From positions 1 to 13,578 of the forward strand of contig DLMJ01000026.1 in NCBI GenBank assembly GCA_002479255.1: a stretch of DNA of 13,578 nt, written 5' to 3'. The first letter of the stretch is position 1. Every line of letters starts with the position of its first letter. The position numbers and the translations under genes were made by a program. Below the pieces are notes generated by a model. The model was not told the DNA's origin and searched no databases. It saw only the letters and a list, made by a program, of their open reading frames with translations. This stretch comes from Candidatus Binatus soli. GTDB taxonomy: Bacteria > Desulfobacterota > Binatia > Binatales > Binataceae. This document shows positions 5,530-12,647 of this stretch, in pieces.

Positions 5530-7505
5530 TGTCATCGCCGATCAAATACGCCGGCACCATCGTCGAGTACCTCGATCAAGGCCGGCTCAAAGCCGCCCTC
5601 GTCATCCGGGAACAGGAACGCCATCTCGCCGTGATCGATTCCGCCGGACACGAGCGGCTGATTCCGCGCGATTTGGTCCTGATGCGCCATCCGGATCGAC
5701 GCGCGGATCGTGAAGACGTCGCGGAGGCGCTCGCCGACCTGGAACGGGAGCGCGCCGAACTGGCCGCCGAACTCGACCTCCAATTGCTGTGGGAAGTCGC
5801 CCAGGAGCAGGGCCGCAGCTTTTCCGCCGCGGAACTTGCCGAGTTGTTCTTCGGCCGGCGGTCGAATGCCGCGGCCTCCGTGATGCTCGAGGCGCTGCTG
5901 GGCGATCGGACCTATTTCGTCCGCCGCCACATGGATTTCGTGCCGCGCTCGCCCGATCAGGTCGAACGGCTGCGGATGCAGAACGATCGGATTCGGGCGC
6001 GCAGCGACGACTATCGTAAAATCCAGAAGCATCTGCGCGACGTTCTCAACAGCGCCGAGATGCCACCTGCCGACGAAGCGGCCGCGCTCATCGAAGAGCT
6101 GTCGCGCTATCTCAAGAACCCGTTCACGCGCAGCCGCGATATGACCCAGATGCTCGCGCAGGCGGCGCCCGACGTCGATCCCGCCGAAGCGGCTTTCGAA
6201 ATTTTGGAGCGGCTCGGCGCGCGGCCGCGCGTACCGCGTTTCGCGTTTATCGCCGGGCTCAAGGACGAATTCAGCGACGCCGTCATGAAGGAGGCGGCCG
6301 AGACGGCGCCTGGTCCACGCGCGATTTCCGACGGCGGCTACGCCGTCACCGTGGATGACGACGACACCGTCGAGGTTGACGACGCTCTCAGTTGCGAGGC
6401 GCTCGCCGGCGGCGGCATGCGGGTACGCGTGCACATAGCGTTGGTTGCCGATTTCGTCGTCAAGGGCGGCGCGATGGACCAGGAGGCGGCCGCACGCGCA
6501 ACCACCGTTTATCTGCCCGAAACAACCATCAGGATGCTTCCCGATCCGATTTCATGCCGCGCCGCGAGTTTGATTGCCGGCGAAGATCGCCCCGTGCTGA
6601 CCACCGACGTGCGGTTGTCGGCCGACGGCGAACTCGTCGAAGCCTCGATTTATCCCGCTCGAATTCCAATCAAGCGCCGGCTCGACTACGACCAGGTCGA
6701 TCGCATTCTCGAGTCAGGGACCTGCACCGACGAGGCCGCCGCTACCATCTCGAGACTGCATGCCGCCGCTACCCAGCTTCGTCAGCGGCGCCGGACCGCC
6801 GGCGCAGTCCTCGTGCAGCGGCGCGAGGCGAAGGTCCGCGTGCGCGGCGACGACGTGGAAATCAGCGTGGTCGATAACGCGTCGCCGGGTCGCACGCTGG
6901 TGGCGGAGTTCATGGTGCTGAGCAATTTCGTCGCCGCTCGCTATGCCGCCGCGAACCGGATTTCGATCATTTACCGTGTGCAGCCGCAACTTGGCGGCGA
7001 TCTGGCATCGCAGCGCCCGCGCCTGTCGCTGCACCCGGAATACCACGCCGGAATCGGACTCGACTTTTACGCGCAGTTGAGCTCACCGATCCGCCGCTAC
7101 GCCGATTTGGTTCTGCAGCGACAACTGTTGGGTGCGCTTAAGAATCGCGACAACCAAACGCCGATTTACACCGTCGATGAATTACTTACCGTGCTCGCCG
7201 GCGCCGAGAATGCGGAGGCTTCCGGTCGCGAGCTCGAACGGCGCGCCAAGCGTTACTGGATTCTCCGATACCTCGAGCGTCACGCGCTTGACGGCCCAAT
7301 CCTTGCCTACGTCGCACGCGAAGGCCAAAGTGCGGAACTCGCTGATTTCGCCGTGCGCGGAACCTTGCACGGTGCACCCACCTTGCCCAATCAGATGCCG
7401 ATAATGGTGCAGGTGAGCCGCGTCGATCCGCTGCGCGGATGGCTCGCGTTCGATTTCGCCGGTCCCGCCGATGAGGCTTCGACAGGTGCGATCAGAAGCA
7501 TCTGA
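5517..7505 (+). CDS. RNB-domain 3'-5' exoribonuclease (RNase II/R family)
   Basis: 662 aa, ATG at 5517. RNase II-family enzymes degrade single-stranded RNA processively from the 3' end in the cytoplasm. Residues 10-57 form an N-terminal beta-barrel-like region (GTIVEYLDQGRLKAALVIRE); 65-250 are helical. The RNB domain starts near 270 with VTVDDDDTVEVDDALSCE. This is the metal-binding motif with Asp280, Glu286, Asp288 and Asp289, where Glu replaces the usual second Asp, as I recall for the cyanobacterial/plastid branch. VYLPETTIRMLPDPIS (331-346) and AQLSSPIRRYADLVLQRQL (519-537) are the other signature blocks, the latter with the catalytic Arg region. The C-terminal region after about 590 is too divergent for me to call an S1 domain. 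No strong ribosome site is visible before the ATG, which sits inside the palindrome 5510-5529. Confidence 0.92.
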   Translation: MNFDVSSPIKYAGTIVEYLDQGRLKAALVIREQERHLAVIDSAGHERLIPRDLVLMRHPDRRADREDVAEALADLERERAELAAELDLQLLWEVAQEQGRSFSAAELAELFFGRRSNAAASVMLEALLGDRTYFVRRHMDFVPRSPDQVERLRMQNDRIRARSDDYRKIQKHLRDVLNSAEMPPADEAAALIEELSRYLKNPFTRSRDMTQMLAQAAPDVDPAEAAFEILERLGARPRVPRFAFIAGLKDEFSDAVMKEAAETAPGPRAISDGGYAVTVDDDDTVEVDDALSCEALAGGGMRVRVHIALVADFVVKGGAMDQEAAARATTVYLPETTIRMLPDPISCRAASLIAGEDRPVLTTDVRLSADGELVEASIYPARIPIKRRLDYDQVDRILESGTCTDEAAATISRLHAAATQLRQRRRTAGAVLVQRREAKVRVRGDDVEISVVDNASPGRTLVAEFMVLSNFVAARYAAANRISIIYRVQPQLGGDLASQRPRLSLHPEYHAGIGLDFYAQLSSPIRRYADLVLQRQLLGALKNRDNQTPIYTVDELLTVLAGAENAEASGRELERRAKRYWILRYLERHALDGPILAYVAREGQSAELADFAVRGTLHGAPTLPNQMPIMVQVSRVDPLRGWLAFDFAGPADEASTGAIRSI

Positions 7506-7507
7506 TC
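7490..7507. repeat. Inverted repeat at the end of the RNase gene
   Basis: GATCAGA (7490-7496), loop AGCA, TCTGATC (7501-7507): perfect 7-bp arms containing the TGA stop. No T-tract follows, so it is at most a weak terminator or an mRNA 3' end stabiliser. The following 51 bp to the convergent gene hold nothing else I can call. Confidence 0.45.
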
Positions 7508-7558
7508 ACCCCTCAGCCTCGCAGCCCCTGGGCCCCCTTCGCGACGCGCGACGTGCCG

Positions 7559-7795
7559 CTACGAAGACCCGATTGCATCAGCTTCCCGAAGCGGCCCCGC
7601 GTGAGTACCGGGCGTACCCGCGCTCTGCCCAGCGTTGTGCCCGGCATTCATTGCGATATACCAGGGCGCGATCTCGTGGACGCGACTACCTGCGCTCGCC
7701 GCATGACCGACTTTGGCCCTGGCGTGAGCGCCGAGTGCCGACTGCACCGCCAGCGACACGCCCATGATCAATCCGGCTGCAATAGTCAAACGCAT
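7559..7795 (-). CDS. Small secreted protein, hypothetical
   Basis: 78 aa. The ATG at 7795 is chosen within a longer open frame because AGGAAC lies seven bases upstream and the product begins with a textbook signal peptide, MRLTIAAGLIMGVSLAVQSA, with a likely cut after ALGAHA. The mature peptide of about 54 residues is rich in Ala, Gly and His (AMNAGHNAGQSAGTPGTHAG) and has no domain I recognise. The His residues could bind metal, which is only a suggestion. It converges on the RNase gene and follows the HTH gene on the same strand, about 150 bp downstream of it, with a hairpin between. Confidence 0.5.
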   Translation of the reverse strand: MRLTIAAGLIMGVSLAVQSALGAHARAKVGHAASAGSRVHEIAPWYIAMNAGHNAGQSAGTPGTHAGPLREADAIGSS

Positions 7796-7862
7796 ATTTG
7801 TTCCTATCGAATTTGTCTCTGATCGGTCGGCCTTCGCCGTGCTGACCGAAATTAGCCACGCC

Positions 7863-7882
7863 GGGCGTCCTCTCGGACGCCC
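7863..7882. repeat. Strong hairpin between the HTH gene and the small secreted protein gene
   Basis: GGGCGTCC, loop TCTC, GGACGCCC: perfect 8-bp GC-rich arms, 65 bp past the HTH stop on the minus strand. It could end the HTH transcript, but no T-run follows on either strand. Confidence 0.45.
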
Positions 7883-7946
7883 CTCTGCGTGACTCCCCTC
7901 TTTCCCGCTGACTCCCGCCCTTTTCCGATACGCGCCCCGGACAGTC

Positions 7947-8141
7947 CTACATCGATTTGAACACATCCTGATCCAGACGCCAGCGATCGATCGATTCGAT
8001 ATTGAAGCGCCAGTCGCTGCCGACCTTGAACGCCGGAAGCCGTCCGCGCTTGAGCTGCCGATATATCGTTGACGGATGAACCTTCAAATAGTCCGAGAGT
8101 TCCTTAACCGTCAGTACGTGACTGCTGTCGTTTTTCAACAT
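7947..8141 (-). CDS. Excisionase/MerR-type helix-turn-helix DNA-binding protein
   Basis: 64 aa, ATG at 8141 with AAGGGGAA about ten bases upstream. The whole protein is one winged HTH of the excisionase/HTH_17 type: LTVKELSDYLKVHPSTIYRQLKRGRLPAFKVGSDWRFNIESIDRWRLDQ. In this family the STIYRQLKRG segment is the recognition helix and WRF starts the wing. Members act as phage or plasmid excisionases or as small stand-alone regulators. Here there is no integrase, attachment site or transposase near it, so a regulatory role is as likely as an excisionase role. Flanking genes (small secreted protein, LLM oxidoreductase) do not suggest a target. Confidence 0.85.
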   Translation of the reverse strand: MLKNDSSHVLTVKELSDYLKVHPSTIYRQLKRGRLPAFKVGSDWRFNIESIDRWRLDQDVFKSM

Positions 8142-8272
8142 CTGCCAGTTCCCCTTTTCAGATCCGTTTTATCGATTCGTGCGATTACCCAAGCGACTCT
8201 TGAAGAGGGTTAACGCAACATGCGTGCCGAGAGGATGCGGACGGAAATGTCAGCCGAATAAACCGACCTGCG

Positions 8273-8308
8273 GCCAAAATTGACCGCCGCAGGCGGTAGG
8301 ATTTTGGC
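8273..8308 (-). terminator. Nested stem-loop, probable terminator of the LLM oxidoreductase gene
   Basis: Outer arms GCCAAAAT (8273-8280) and ATTTTGGC (8301-8308) enclose inner arms ACCGCC (8283-8288) and GGCGGT (8292-8297) with a 3-nt loop. Read on the minus strand, the GC stem is followed by CAATTTTGG, a short T-run, 120-160 bp after the LLM stop. It is nearly symmetric, so it could work in both directions. A second perfect pair, CCTGCGGC (8267-8274) and GCCGCAGG (8286-8293), overlaps it and would form an exclusive alternative stem. The rest of 8142-8430 holds no gene I trust. Confidence 0.5.
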
Positions 8309-8430
8309 GCTCGGCAGAAAAATGCCGATCCCGCCGTGAACGCGACTCGTCAATGCCCGCCGTCGCGCTCTTGAGACACCCGTTGTCCTATTTTGACCGG
8401 CTCGCTCCGCTGCTGACTGTGGGTCACACC

Positions 8431-9279
8431 TCACACCTTGCCGATCAAGTCGCGCCCGGTCTCGCCAACGCCTTCGAGCAGCGCCGCTTCATCCGCGCCG
8501 CGCTGCAACAAGATCAGCCGGCTCACGCCCAGGTCGCCGTAACGCTTGGCGGTGTCGCGATTCACCTTCACTCGTGGACTCGGAGTGACGCTTACCTCCA
8601 GCTCTTCGAACGGACGGCCCGCCGCCTTGCATGCCGCCCGCAGCCCCTCGACGCACTTCGCCGTCGCCTCCAGGTCCAGCGCAAATCCGTACCATCCTTT
8701 GGCCAGCCGCGCCGCCCGGCTGAACGCCTCTTTGGTGTGTCCGCCGAAGACAATCTCGGGATGCGGCTTCTGCACCGGCCGCGGCATCGCGTTGACGCCC
8801 TTGAACTTGAACCACTTGCCGCTGAACTCCGGCTTGGGCATCGACCACAGCGCAATCATCGCCGCCAGCCACTCCTCCGCTCGTGCACCCTTGTGATCGA
8901 ACGGTGCGCCAATCGCCTCGAACTCGGGCTTCAGATATCCAACGCCGATACCGAAGATCAGCCGGCCGTTCGACAGCACGTCCGTCGAGGCGAGCTCTTT
9001 GGCGAGCACCACGGGATTTCGCTGCGGCAATATGATGATGCCGGTTCCCAAGCGAATCTTGGTCGTGTGCGCCGCGATGAAGGCCAGCGCGACTGCAGGG
9101 TCGAGCATCGGGTAGTCCGGCGCCACCGGCGAGGGCGGGGCCTGCGGGTCGGGCAGGATTACATGCTCGCCCGTCCACAGGCTTTCGAACCCCGCATCTT
9201 CGGCCGCGCGCGCGACTGCGGCGGCACACTTGGGCAACGCACAAGCTCCGGTGTTGATTCCGAACAGTCCGAATTTCAT
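8431..9279 (-). CDS. LLM-class flavin-dependent oxidoreductase, F420-dependent type
   Basis: 282 aa. ATG 9279 (MKFGLFGINTG) is chosen over the upstream TTG at 9351 because the luciferase-like barrel begins there and a G-rich site (GCGGGGG) precedes it. Family features: the first strand KFGLFGIN, AEDAGFESLWTGEHVILP (27-44), IRLGTGIIILPQRNPVVLAKELAS (76-99), DVLSNGRLIFGIGVGYLKPEF (100-120), and RPVQKPHPEIVFGGHTKEAF (167-186). These belong to the bacterial luciferase-like superfamily of TIM-barrel enzymes, in the subgroup usually annotated as probable F420-dependent oxidoreductases. The length is normal for it. The substrate cannot be told from sequence, and FMN instead of F420 cannot be excluded. 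The gene appears to be transcribed alone. Confidence 0.9.
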   Translation of the reverse strand: MKFGLFGINTGACALPKCAAAVARAAEDAGFESLWTGEHVILPDPQAPPSPVAPDYPMLDPAVALAFIAAHTTKIRLGTGIIILPQRNPVVLAKELASTDVLSNGRLIFGIGVGYLKPEFEAIGAPFDHKGARAEEWLAAMIALWSMPKPEFSGKWFKFKGVNAMPRPVQKPHPEIVFGGHTKEAFSRAARLAKGWYGFALDLEATAKCVEGLRAACKAAGRPFEELEVSVTPSPRVKVNRDTAKRYGDLGVSRLILLQRGADEAALLEGVGETGRDLIGKV

Positions 9280-9322
9280 GAATTTAACCCCCGCAGATTG
9301 CTGGTTGACATAGTTGAGCGGC

Positions 9323-9351
9323 AGTGTACGAGCGGTCGAACGCGAAGGCAA
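9323..9351 (-). promoter_or_regulatory. Predicted sigma-70 promoter of the LLM oxidoreductase gene
   Basis: On the minus strand: TTGCCT (9351-9346), a 17-bp spacer, TACACT (9328-9323); four of six bases match consensus in each box. The start would be near 9316, about 37 nt before ATG 9279. Confidence 0.4.
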
Positions 9352-9356
9352 ACAAG

Positions 9357-9374
9357 TTGGCCAAAAGTGGCCAA
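9357..9374. repeat. Perfect inverted repeat TTGGCCA-N4-TGGCCAA
   Basis: Arms 9357-9363 and 9368-9374 around AAAG, just upstream of the predicted -35 of the LLM gene and 63 bp after the BMP lipoprotein stop. It could be a regulator site, or, on the minus strand with CTTGTTTG after it, a weak terminator of the BMP gene. Confidence 0.5.
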
Positions 9375-9437
9375 TTCATGACGCGAGATGAAGCTCAAGG
9401 AACGCGAGTGCTCCGGCGGCGGGAGGCAAGTGGCGGC

Positions 9438-10478
9438 CTATTTGGCGGCAGGGGGCTGCGTGAGCGCTGGCGGGAGAACCAGTTGGCCGGTCGCGAGGTC
9501 ATGCTCGACTTTGCGCGCGCGTTGGAGTGCGGCGGCGGGAATGCGCGATTCGAGCCTCGGGTTAAACGCCACGCGCACCATCCCGTCCTGCATTCCAAAT
9601 TCCAACATCCCCGGATGAAAGCGCTTGTCTTTGACCTCGGTTGCGATTTTCAGGAAAGCCAGCGGAGTCGAAGTCACGGCGCTGGCCAGGACGACGTCCG
9701 GGGCGACGCCGTTCTGGTTGTTAAATACGCCGAAGGCGAAGACGTGCGCTTGTGCGGCCGCAAGGAAGACGCCAAGGCCGGCCGCGTCAGCATTGTGAAT
9801 CAGCACGTCCGCGCCCTGGCTGATTTGCGCAAGCGCCGCTTCCTTGGCGGCGCCAACGTCGTCGAAATTGCCGGTATAGCTGATCAGAATGCGACCTTTG
9901 GGCTGTACTGAAAGAAAGCCGCGCTTGAAGCCCTCGAAGAACAATCGTATCGACGGCAGTTCTATCCCGCCGACGGCGCCTACGACTCCGGTTTTCGAGA
10001 CACCAGCTGCCAGCACGCCTTCCACGTAGGTTGCCTCGTCGACATTGAAGGTTAGCGACGCGACATTTGCGGACGACTCAGCCCCCGAACTGACCACAAA
10101 GTAAGTATTGGGAAAACTTCGCGCCACCTCGATGGCGGAATCGGTGTACTCGAAACCGTGAGCGAAGATAAGGTCGAATCCGCGCGAGGCGAAGTCGCGG
10201 AAAGCGTCCTCGAAGTCGGCGGGCGACTTAGTCTGGACCAGGGCGGTATCGGCGCCGAGCTTGGTCTTGATGAGCTCGAGTCCTTCATACGCAGCCGCAT
10301 TCCAGCCCGCGTCGCTAACCGGTCCGGGCGTGAGCAGCGCGACTCGAAATGCAGAATTGGGCTTTGCACCAGTAGCAGGATGGGAGGTGCAAGCTCCGAG
10401 GATAGCTATTTGCAGGAGCACGAGAGCTATAGCCAGGAATTTCCACTTGGGATAAGTGCGCAGCTCTGCTGAATCCAT
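9438..10478 (-). CDS. BMP-family (Med/PnrA-like) substrate-binding lipoprotein
   Basis: 346 aa. ATG 10478 is preferred to upstream in-frame starts, which would lie inside the neighbouring gene. From this Met a lipoprotein signal follows (KWKFLAIALVLLQIAI, lipobox L-G-A-C, Cys30). The mature part is a periplasmic-binding fold of the BMP family: RVALLTPGPVSDAGWNAAAY (45-64), a FDLIFAHGFEYTDSAIEVAR block (101-120), FPNTYFVVSSG (122-132), GVVGAVGGIELPSIRLFFEGFKRG and GADVLIHNADAAGLGVFLAA (222-241). Known members bind nucleosides or related molecules for ABC importers (PnrA, BmpA type). No permease or ATPase gene is in the window, so it may be an orphan receptor or work with a distant transporter. 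It starts 14 bp after the QueC-like gene, so the two are probably co-transcribed. Confidence 0.88.
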   Translation of the reverse strand: MDSAELRTYPKWKFLAIALVLLQIAILGACTSHPATGAKPNSAFRVALLTPGPVSDAGWNAAAYEGLELIKTKLGADTALVQTKSPADFEDAFRDFASRGFDLIFAHGFEYTDSAIEVARSFPNTYFVVSSGAESSANVASLTFNVDEATYVEGVLAAGVSKTGVVGAVGGIELPSIRLFFEGFKRGFLSVQPKGRILISYTGNFDDVGAAKEAALAQISQGADVLIHNADAAGLGVFLAAAQAHVFAFGVFNNQNGVAPDVVLASAVTSTPLAFLKIATEVKDKRFHPGMLEFGMQDGMVRVAFNPRLESRIPAAALQRARKVEHDLATGQLVLPPALTQPPAAK

Positions 10479-10492
10479 CCCCAAGACACCAA

Positions 10493-11140
10493 CTAGCCGA
10501 CGTAAACGGTGCGATCCACGACACCCGCGTTGCGAAAGGCGAGCTGACGCTCGCGGCATTTGTTGCATTGCCCGCAGTGCCGAGCGCCCTTTGGCGCCAT
10601 GCAGGTCAAGGTCAACTCGAGCGGCAGGTCTTTGAACATCCTAATCAGGTCGTCCTTATGGAGACCTCTCATGGGCGCCTCGACCGTCACATTGTGTCCC
10701 AGTCCCATGCTGAGGGCGCGGGCGAAGCTCTCGAAGAACTCAAGGGTAGCATCGGAAAACGGGTTGCCGCCCAGCGATCCGATCGCGATGCGTGAGACGC
10801 CGTGCGTGCTGCCCCAAACGGCCGCCAACGCAATCAGTATGATGTTCCGGCCCGGCAGGTAGGTGTTCTCGTCGGGTTCGTTGGCGCCGGGAACGCTGGC
10901 GCCCGACACGCTCCAGTGGTCGCCGTACAGGACGCGGCTTGGGGCGGAGAGAACAGTTGTCGGCATCACGTTGCGGTTGTCGAGCGCGTCGAGGAAGGAT
11001 TGAAGGCGATCGAGTTCCATGTCTTCCCATGCGAAACCGCATCGCACGTAGAGCGGGTAAACTTGGGCGGCGGTTGCCAGCTTCGCGATCAGAACCGAGC
11101 TGTCCAGGCCGCCGCTCGCCAGTACTGAAATCTTGTCCAA
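10493..11140 (-). CDS. queC: QueC-like 7-cyano-7-deazaguanine (preQ0) synthase
   Basis: 215 aa from TTG 11140, with an AGAGAGAGAG purine stretch before it; the open frame upstream is not conserved-looking. QueC converts 7-carboxy-7-deazaguanine to preQ0 with ATP and ammonia, in queuosine and other 7-deazapurine pathways. Visible: the pyrophosphatase loop LASGGLDSS (7-15), YLPGRNIILIALAA (94-107), and a zinc site with Cys180, Cys189, Cys192 and Cys195 (C-x8-C-G-x-C-x2-C). The canonical YPDCRPEF region is replaced by GGNPFSDATLEFFESF (124-139), which marks a divergent subgroup. Substrate identity is therefore less certain than the fold. No queD, queE or queF is near. The BMP lipoprotein gene follows after 14 bp. 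Confidence 0.82.
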   Translation of the reverse strand: MDKISVLASGGLDSSVLIAKLATAAQVYPLYVRCGFAWEDMELDRLQSFLDALDNRNVMPTTVLSAPSRVLYGDHWSVSGASVPGANEPDENTYLPGRNIILIALAAVWGSTHGVSRIAIGSLGGNPFSDATLEFFESFARALSMGLGHNVTVEAPMRGLHKDDLIRMFKDLPLELTLTCMAPKGARHCGQCNKCRERQLAFRNAGVVDRTVYVG

Positions 11141-11162
11141 GCTGACTCTCTCTCTTCTCGTA

Positions 11163-11220
11163 CCGTTGGCACGGCTGGCCAGTATTAAGACCCGTTGGCA
11201 CGGGAGGCCAGTGTTAAGGC
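11163..11220. repeat. Tandem 29-bp imperfect direct repeat upstream of the QueC-like gene
   Basis: Copy 1 (11163-11191) and copy 2 (11192-11220) share CCGTTGGCACGG, then GGCCAGT and TTAAG, with four mismatches in 29. Both begin CCGTTGGCACGG and carry TTGGC...GGCCA half-symmetry. They lie in the 124-bp gap between the protease stop and the queC start. They may be tandem operator sites or a dispersed intergenic repeat family. Confidence 0.7.
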
Positions 11221-11264
11221 CGCGCTCCGTTGTCGCGCGCGACCAGGGGCCCGACGAAACTTGT

Positions 11265-12455
11265 TCACTTGATTCGTTTGACGAGCAGCGCAAGCTTATT
11301 GCCCCATCCGGGATTTAGATTCGAGATGCGGGGCAACAATTCTTTCGCCTCGTCAACTTTTCCCTCGGCCAAATACAAGATGGCGAGATCGTGTAGCGCC
11401 ATCATATGATCCGGCTCGATTTTCAGCGCCGTCACGTAGGCGGCAACCGCGTCATTGAAGTTCCCTGTATCTTCGTAAGCCGTACCTAACCAATAGAAAG
11501 AGTCGGCGTCTTTCGGATCGAGTTCCGTCACCTTCAGATAATTCGCAACTTCGAGATCAAATTGACGCTTCTCGAAATAATCTCCGCCCAATCCGCTGTA
11601 GGCGTTCAGATAGTTCGGATCCAGAGCGATTGCCTTTTGGTAGTCGTCAATGGCTTCGTCCCAGTGTTCCTTGTTATCGGCGAGGTTGCCAAGTGAATAA
11701 TACAGCTCAGGGCTTTCTCTCGTGATTTGACCCGCCGTTCCGGTGAGCACTGTCCTGTACGTGTTGATCGGCACCGCAAGGTTCAGGTTCTCGGCGTTAG
11801 GGGCTGCGACTACAGCGGCGGTGATGCCGATCACTTCGCCGTCCTCGTCGAAGAGCCCTCCACCGCTGCTTCCAGGGGAAATCGAGGCCGTGAACTGAAT
11901 GTAGGACCGCTCGGCAACCTCCTGAACGGGATTACTGATAGTGCCCGTGGACACAGTGCCTTCAAGACCGGAAGGCGTTCCTATAGCATACACTTCGTCG
12001 CCGACCCGCAGGTTGTCGGAATCGCCGAGTGCTCTCACCGAAGGCGTGTCAGTCGCATCGAATTGCAAAACCGCGATGTCGGCTTTTTCGTCAGCAGCGC
12101 GAATTTCTTTGAAGGCATAATAGGCGCCCGAGGGAAGGTGCGCGCGAATCGTCGCGGCCCCCTTGAGTACGTGATACGCGGTTACTAAGACGCCGTTGTT
12201 TGTGATGAAAAATCCGGTCCCCTGCTCGACTGCACTACCGCTTTCGTCGAAAGTTGTGAGGGTCGCGACTGCCTTACGATTGTTCTGCATCATCTCCGAG
12301 CGCTCCCACTTGTAGTATCGGTCGATCGCGATTGCTGCGACCACGGCGAGAACGAGCGCAATGGCAATTTCTTTAGTGTGGTGACGGGCGACCCGAATGC
12401 TGGCTCGAAGCCCCACAAGCGCGAGCGCGGCGGCGTGTCGGAGATTCATCGACAT
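11265..12455 (-). CDS. Membrane-anchored HtrA-like serine protease fused to TPR repeats
   Basis: 396 aa from ATG 12455; ATG 12449 is an alternative. Residues 29-44 (EIAIALVLAVVAAIAI) form one membrane anchor, with the bulk probably periplasmic. A trypsin-like S1C domain (about 60-240) carries the complete triad: His95 in VTAYHVLKG, Asp126 in EKADIAVLQF, and Ser197 in SPGSSGGGLFD. The PDZ domains of DegP/DegS are absent. In their place are four tetratricopeptide repeats (about 250-383), seen as LYYSLGNLADNKEHWDEAIDDY, then ALDPNYLNAYSGLGGDYF, ELDPKDADSFYWLGTAYEDTG and KIEPDHMMALHDLAILYLAEG. The TPRs presumably select substrates or partners. The gene is divergent to the FRG pair and in line with queC, but 124 bp apart. 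It looks a little AT-richer than the centre of the window. Confidence 0.9.
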   Translation of the reverse strand: MSMNLRHAAALALVGLRASIRVARHHTKEIAIALVLAVVAAIAIDRYYKWERSEMMQNNRKAVATLTTFDESGSAVEQGTGFFITNNGVLVTAYHVLKGAATIRAHLPSGAYYAFKEIRAADEKADIAVLQFDATDTPSVRALGDSDNLRVGDEVYAIGTPSGLEGTVSTGTISNPVQEVAERSYIQFTASISPGSSGGGLFDEDGEVIGITAAVVAAPNAENLNLAVPINTYRTVLTGTAGQITRESPELYYSLGNLADNKEHWDEAIDDYQKAIALDPNYLNAYSGLGGDYFEKRQFDLEVANYLKVTELDPKDADSFYWLGTAYEDTGNFNDAVAAYVTALKIEPDHMMALHDLAILYLAEGKVDEAKELLPRISNLNPGWGNKLALLVKRIK

Positions 12456-12583
12456 TGAGTTACCAGACCGGCGCGCGACCGACAAATGGGCGTTGAATGG
12501 CCGCTGGACGGTCGCGATTGCGCGCGACCTCGCCGCCGGGCGCGCCCAGCCGGGGTATGCTCGATTCCGGCAGCGTTCCGCTG

Positions 12584-12612
12584 TTAATCGGCATCACTCG
12601 AAGTGATACTAT
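12584..12612 (+). promoter_or_regulatory. Predicted promoter with inverted repeat in its spacer, upstream of the FRG gene pair
   Basis: TTAATC (12584-12589) and TACTAT (12607-12612) are 17 bp apart, and TGA before TACTAT makes an extended -10. The spacer and first -10 base hold the inverted repeat ATCACT-CGA-AGTGAT (12593-12607). A further AGTGAT lies at 12624-12629. A protein bound to this site would block the polymerase. Confidence 0.45.
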
Positions 12613-12647
12613 CCATCAATGAAAGTGATGCAGGAGGTGTGGTAGCG

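Noticed and set aside
5532..6434. 300-codon open frame on the minus strand
   Set aside because: It lies wholly inside the RNB exonuclease gene, which has clear family motifs. GC-rich codon bias leaves the opposite strand open; no domain is recognisable in the antisense product.
7947..8141. The excisionase-like gene as proof of an integrated phage or island here
   Set aside because: No integrase, phage gene or attachment repeat is visible in the window; this HTH type is common in stand-alone regulators.
8210..8434. 74-codon minus-strand open frame in the gap after the LLM gene
   Set aside because: It spans the terminator-like stem and has shadow-like Arg/Ser composition; it also overlaps the LLM stop.
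8353..9381. 342-codon open frame on the plus strand
   Set aside because: Antisense shadow of the LLM oxidoreductase gene; the product is Arg/His/Gln-rich without domain pattern.
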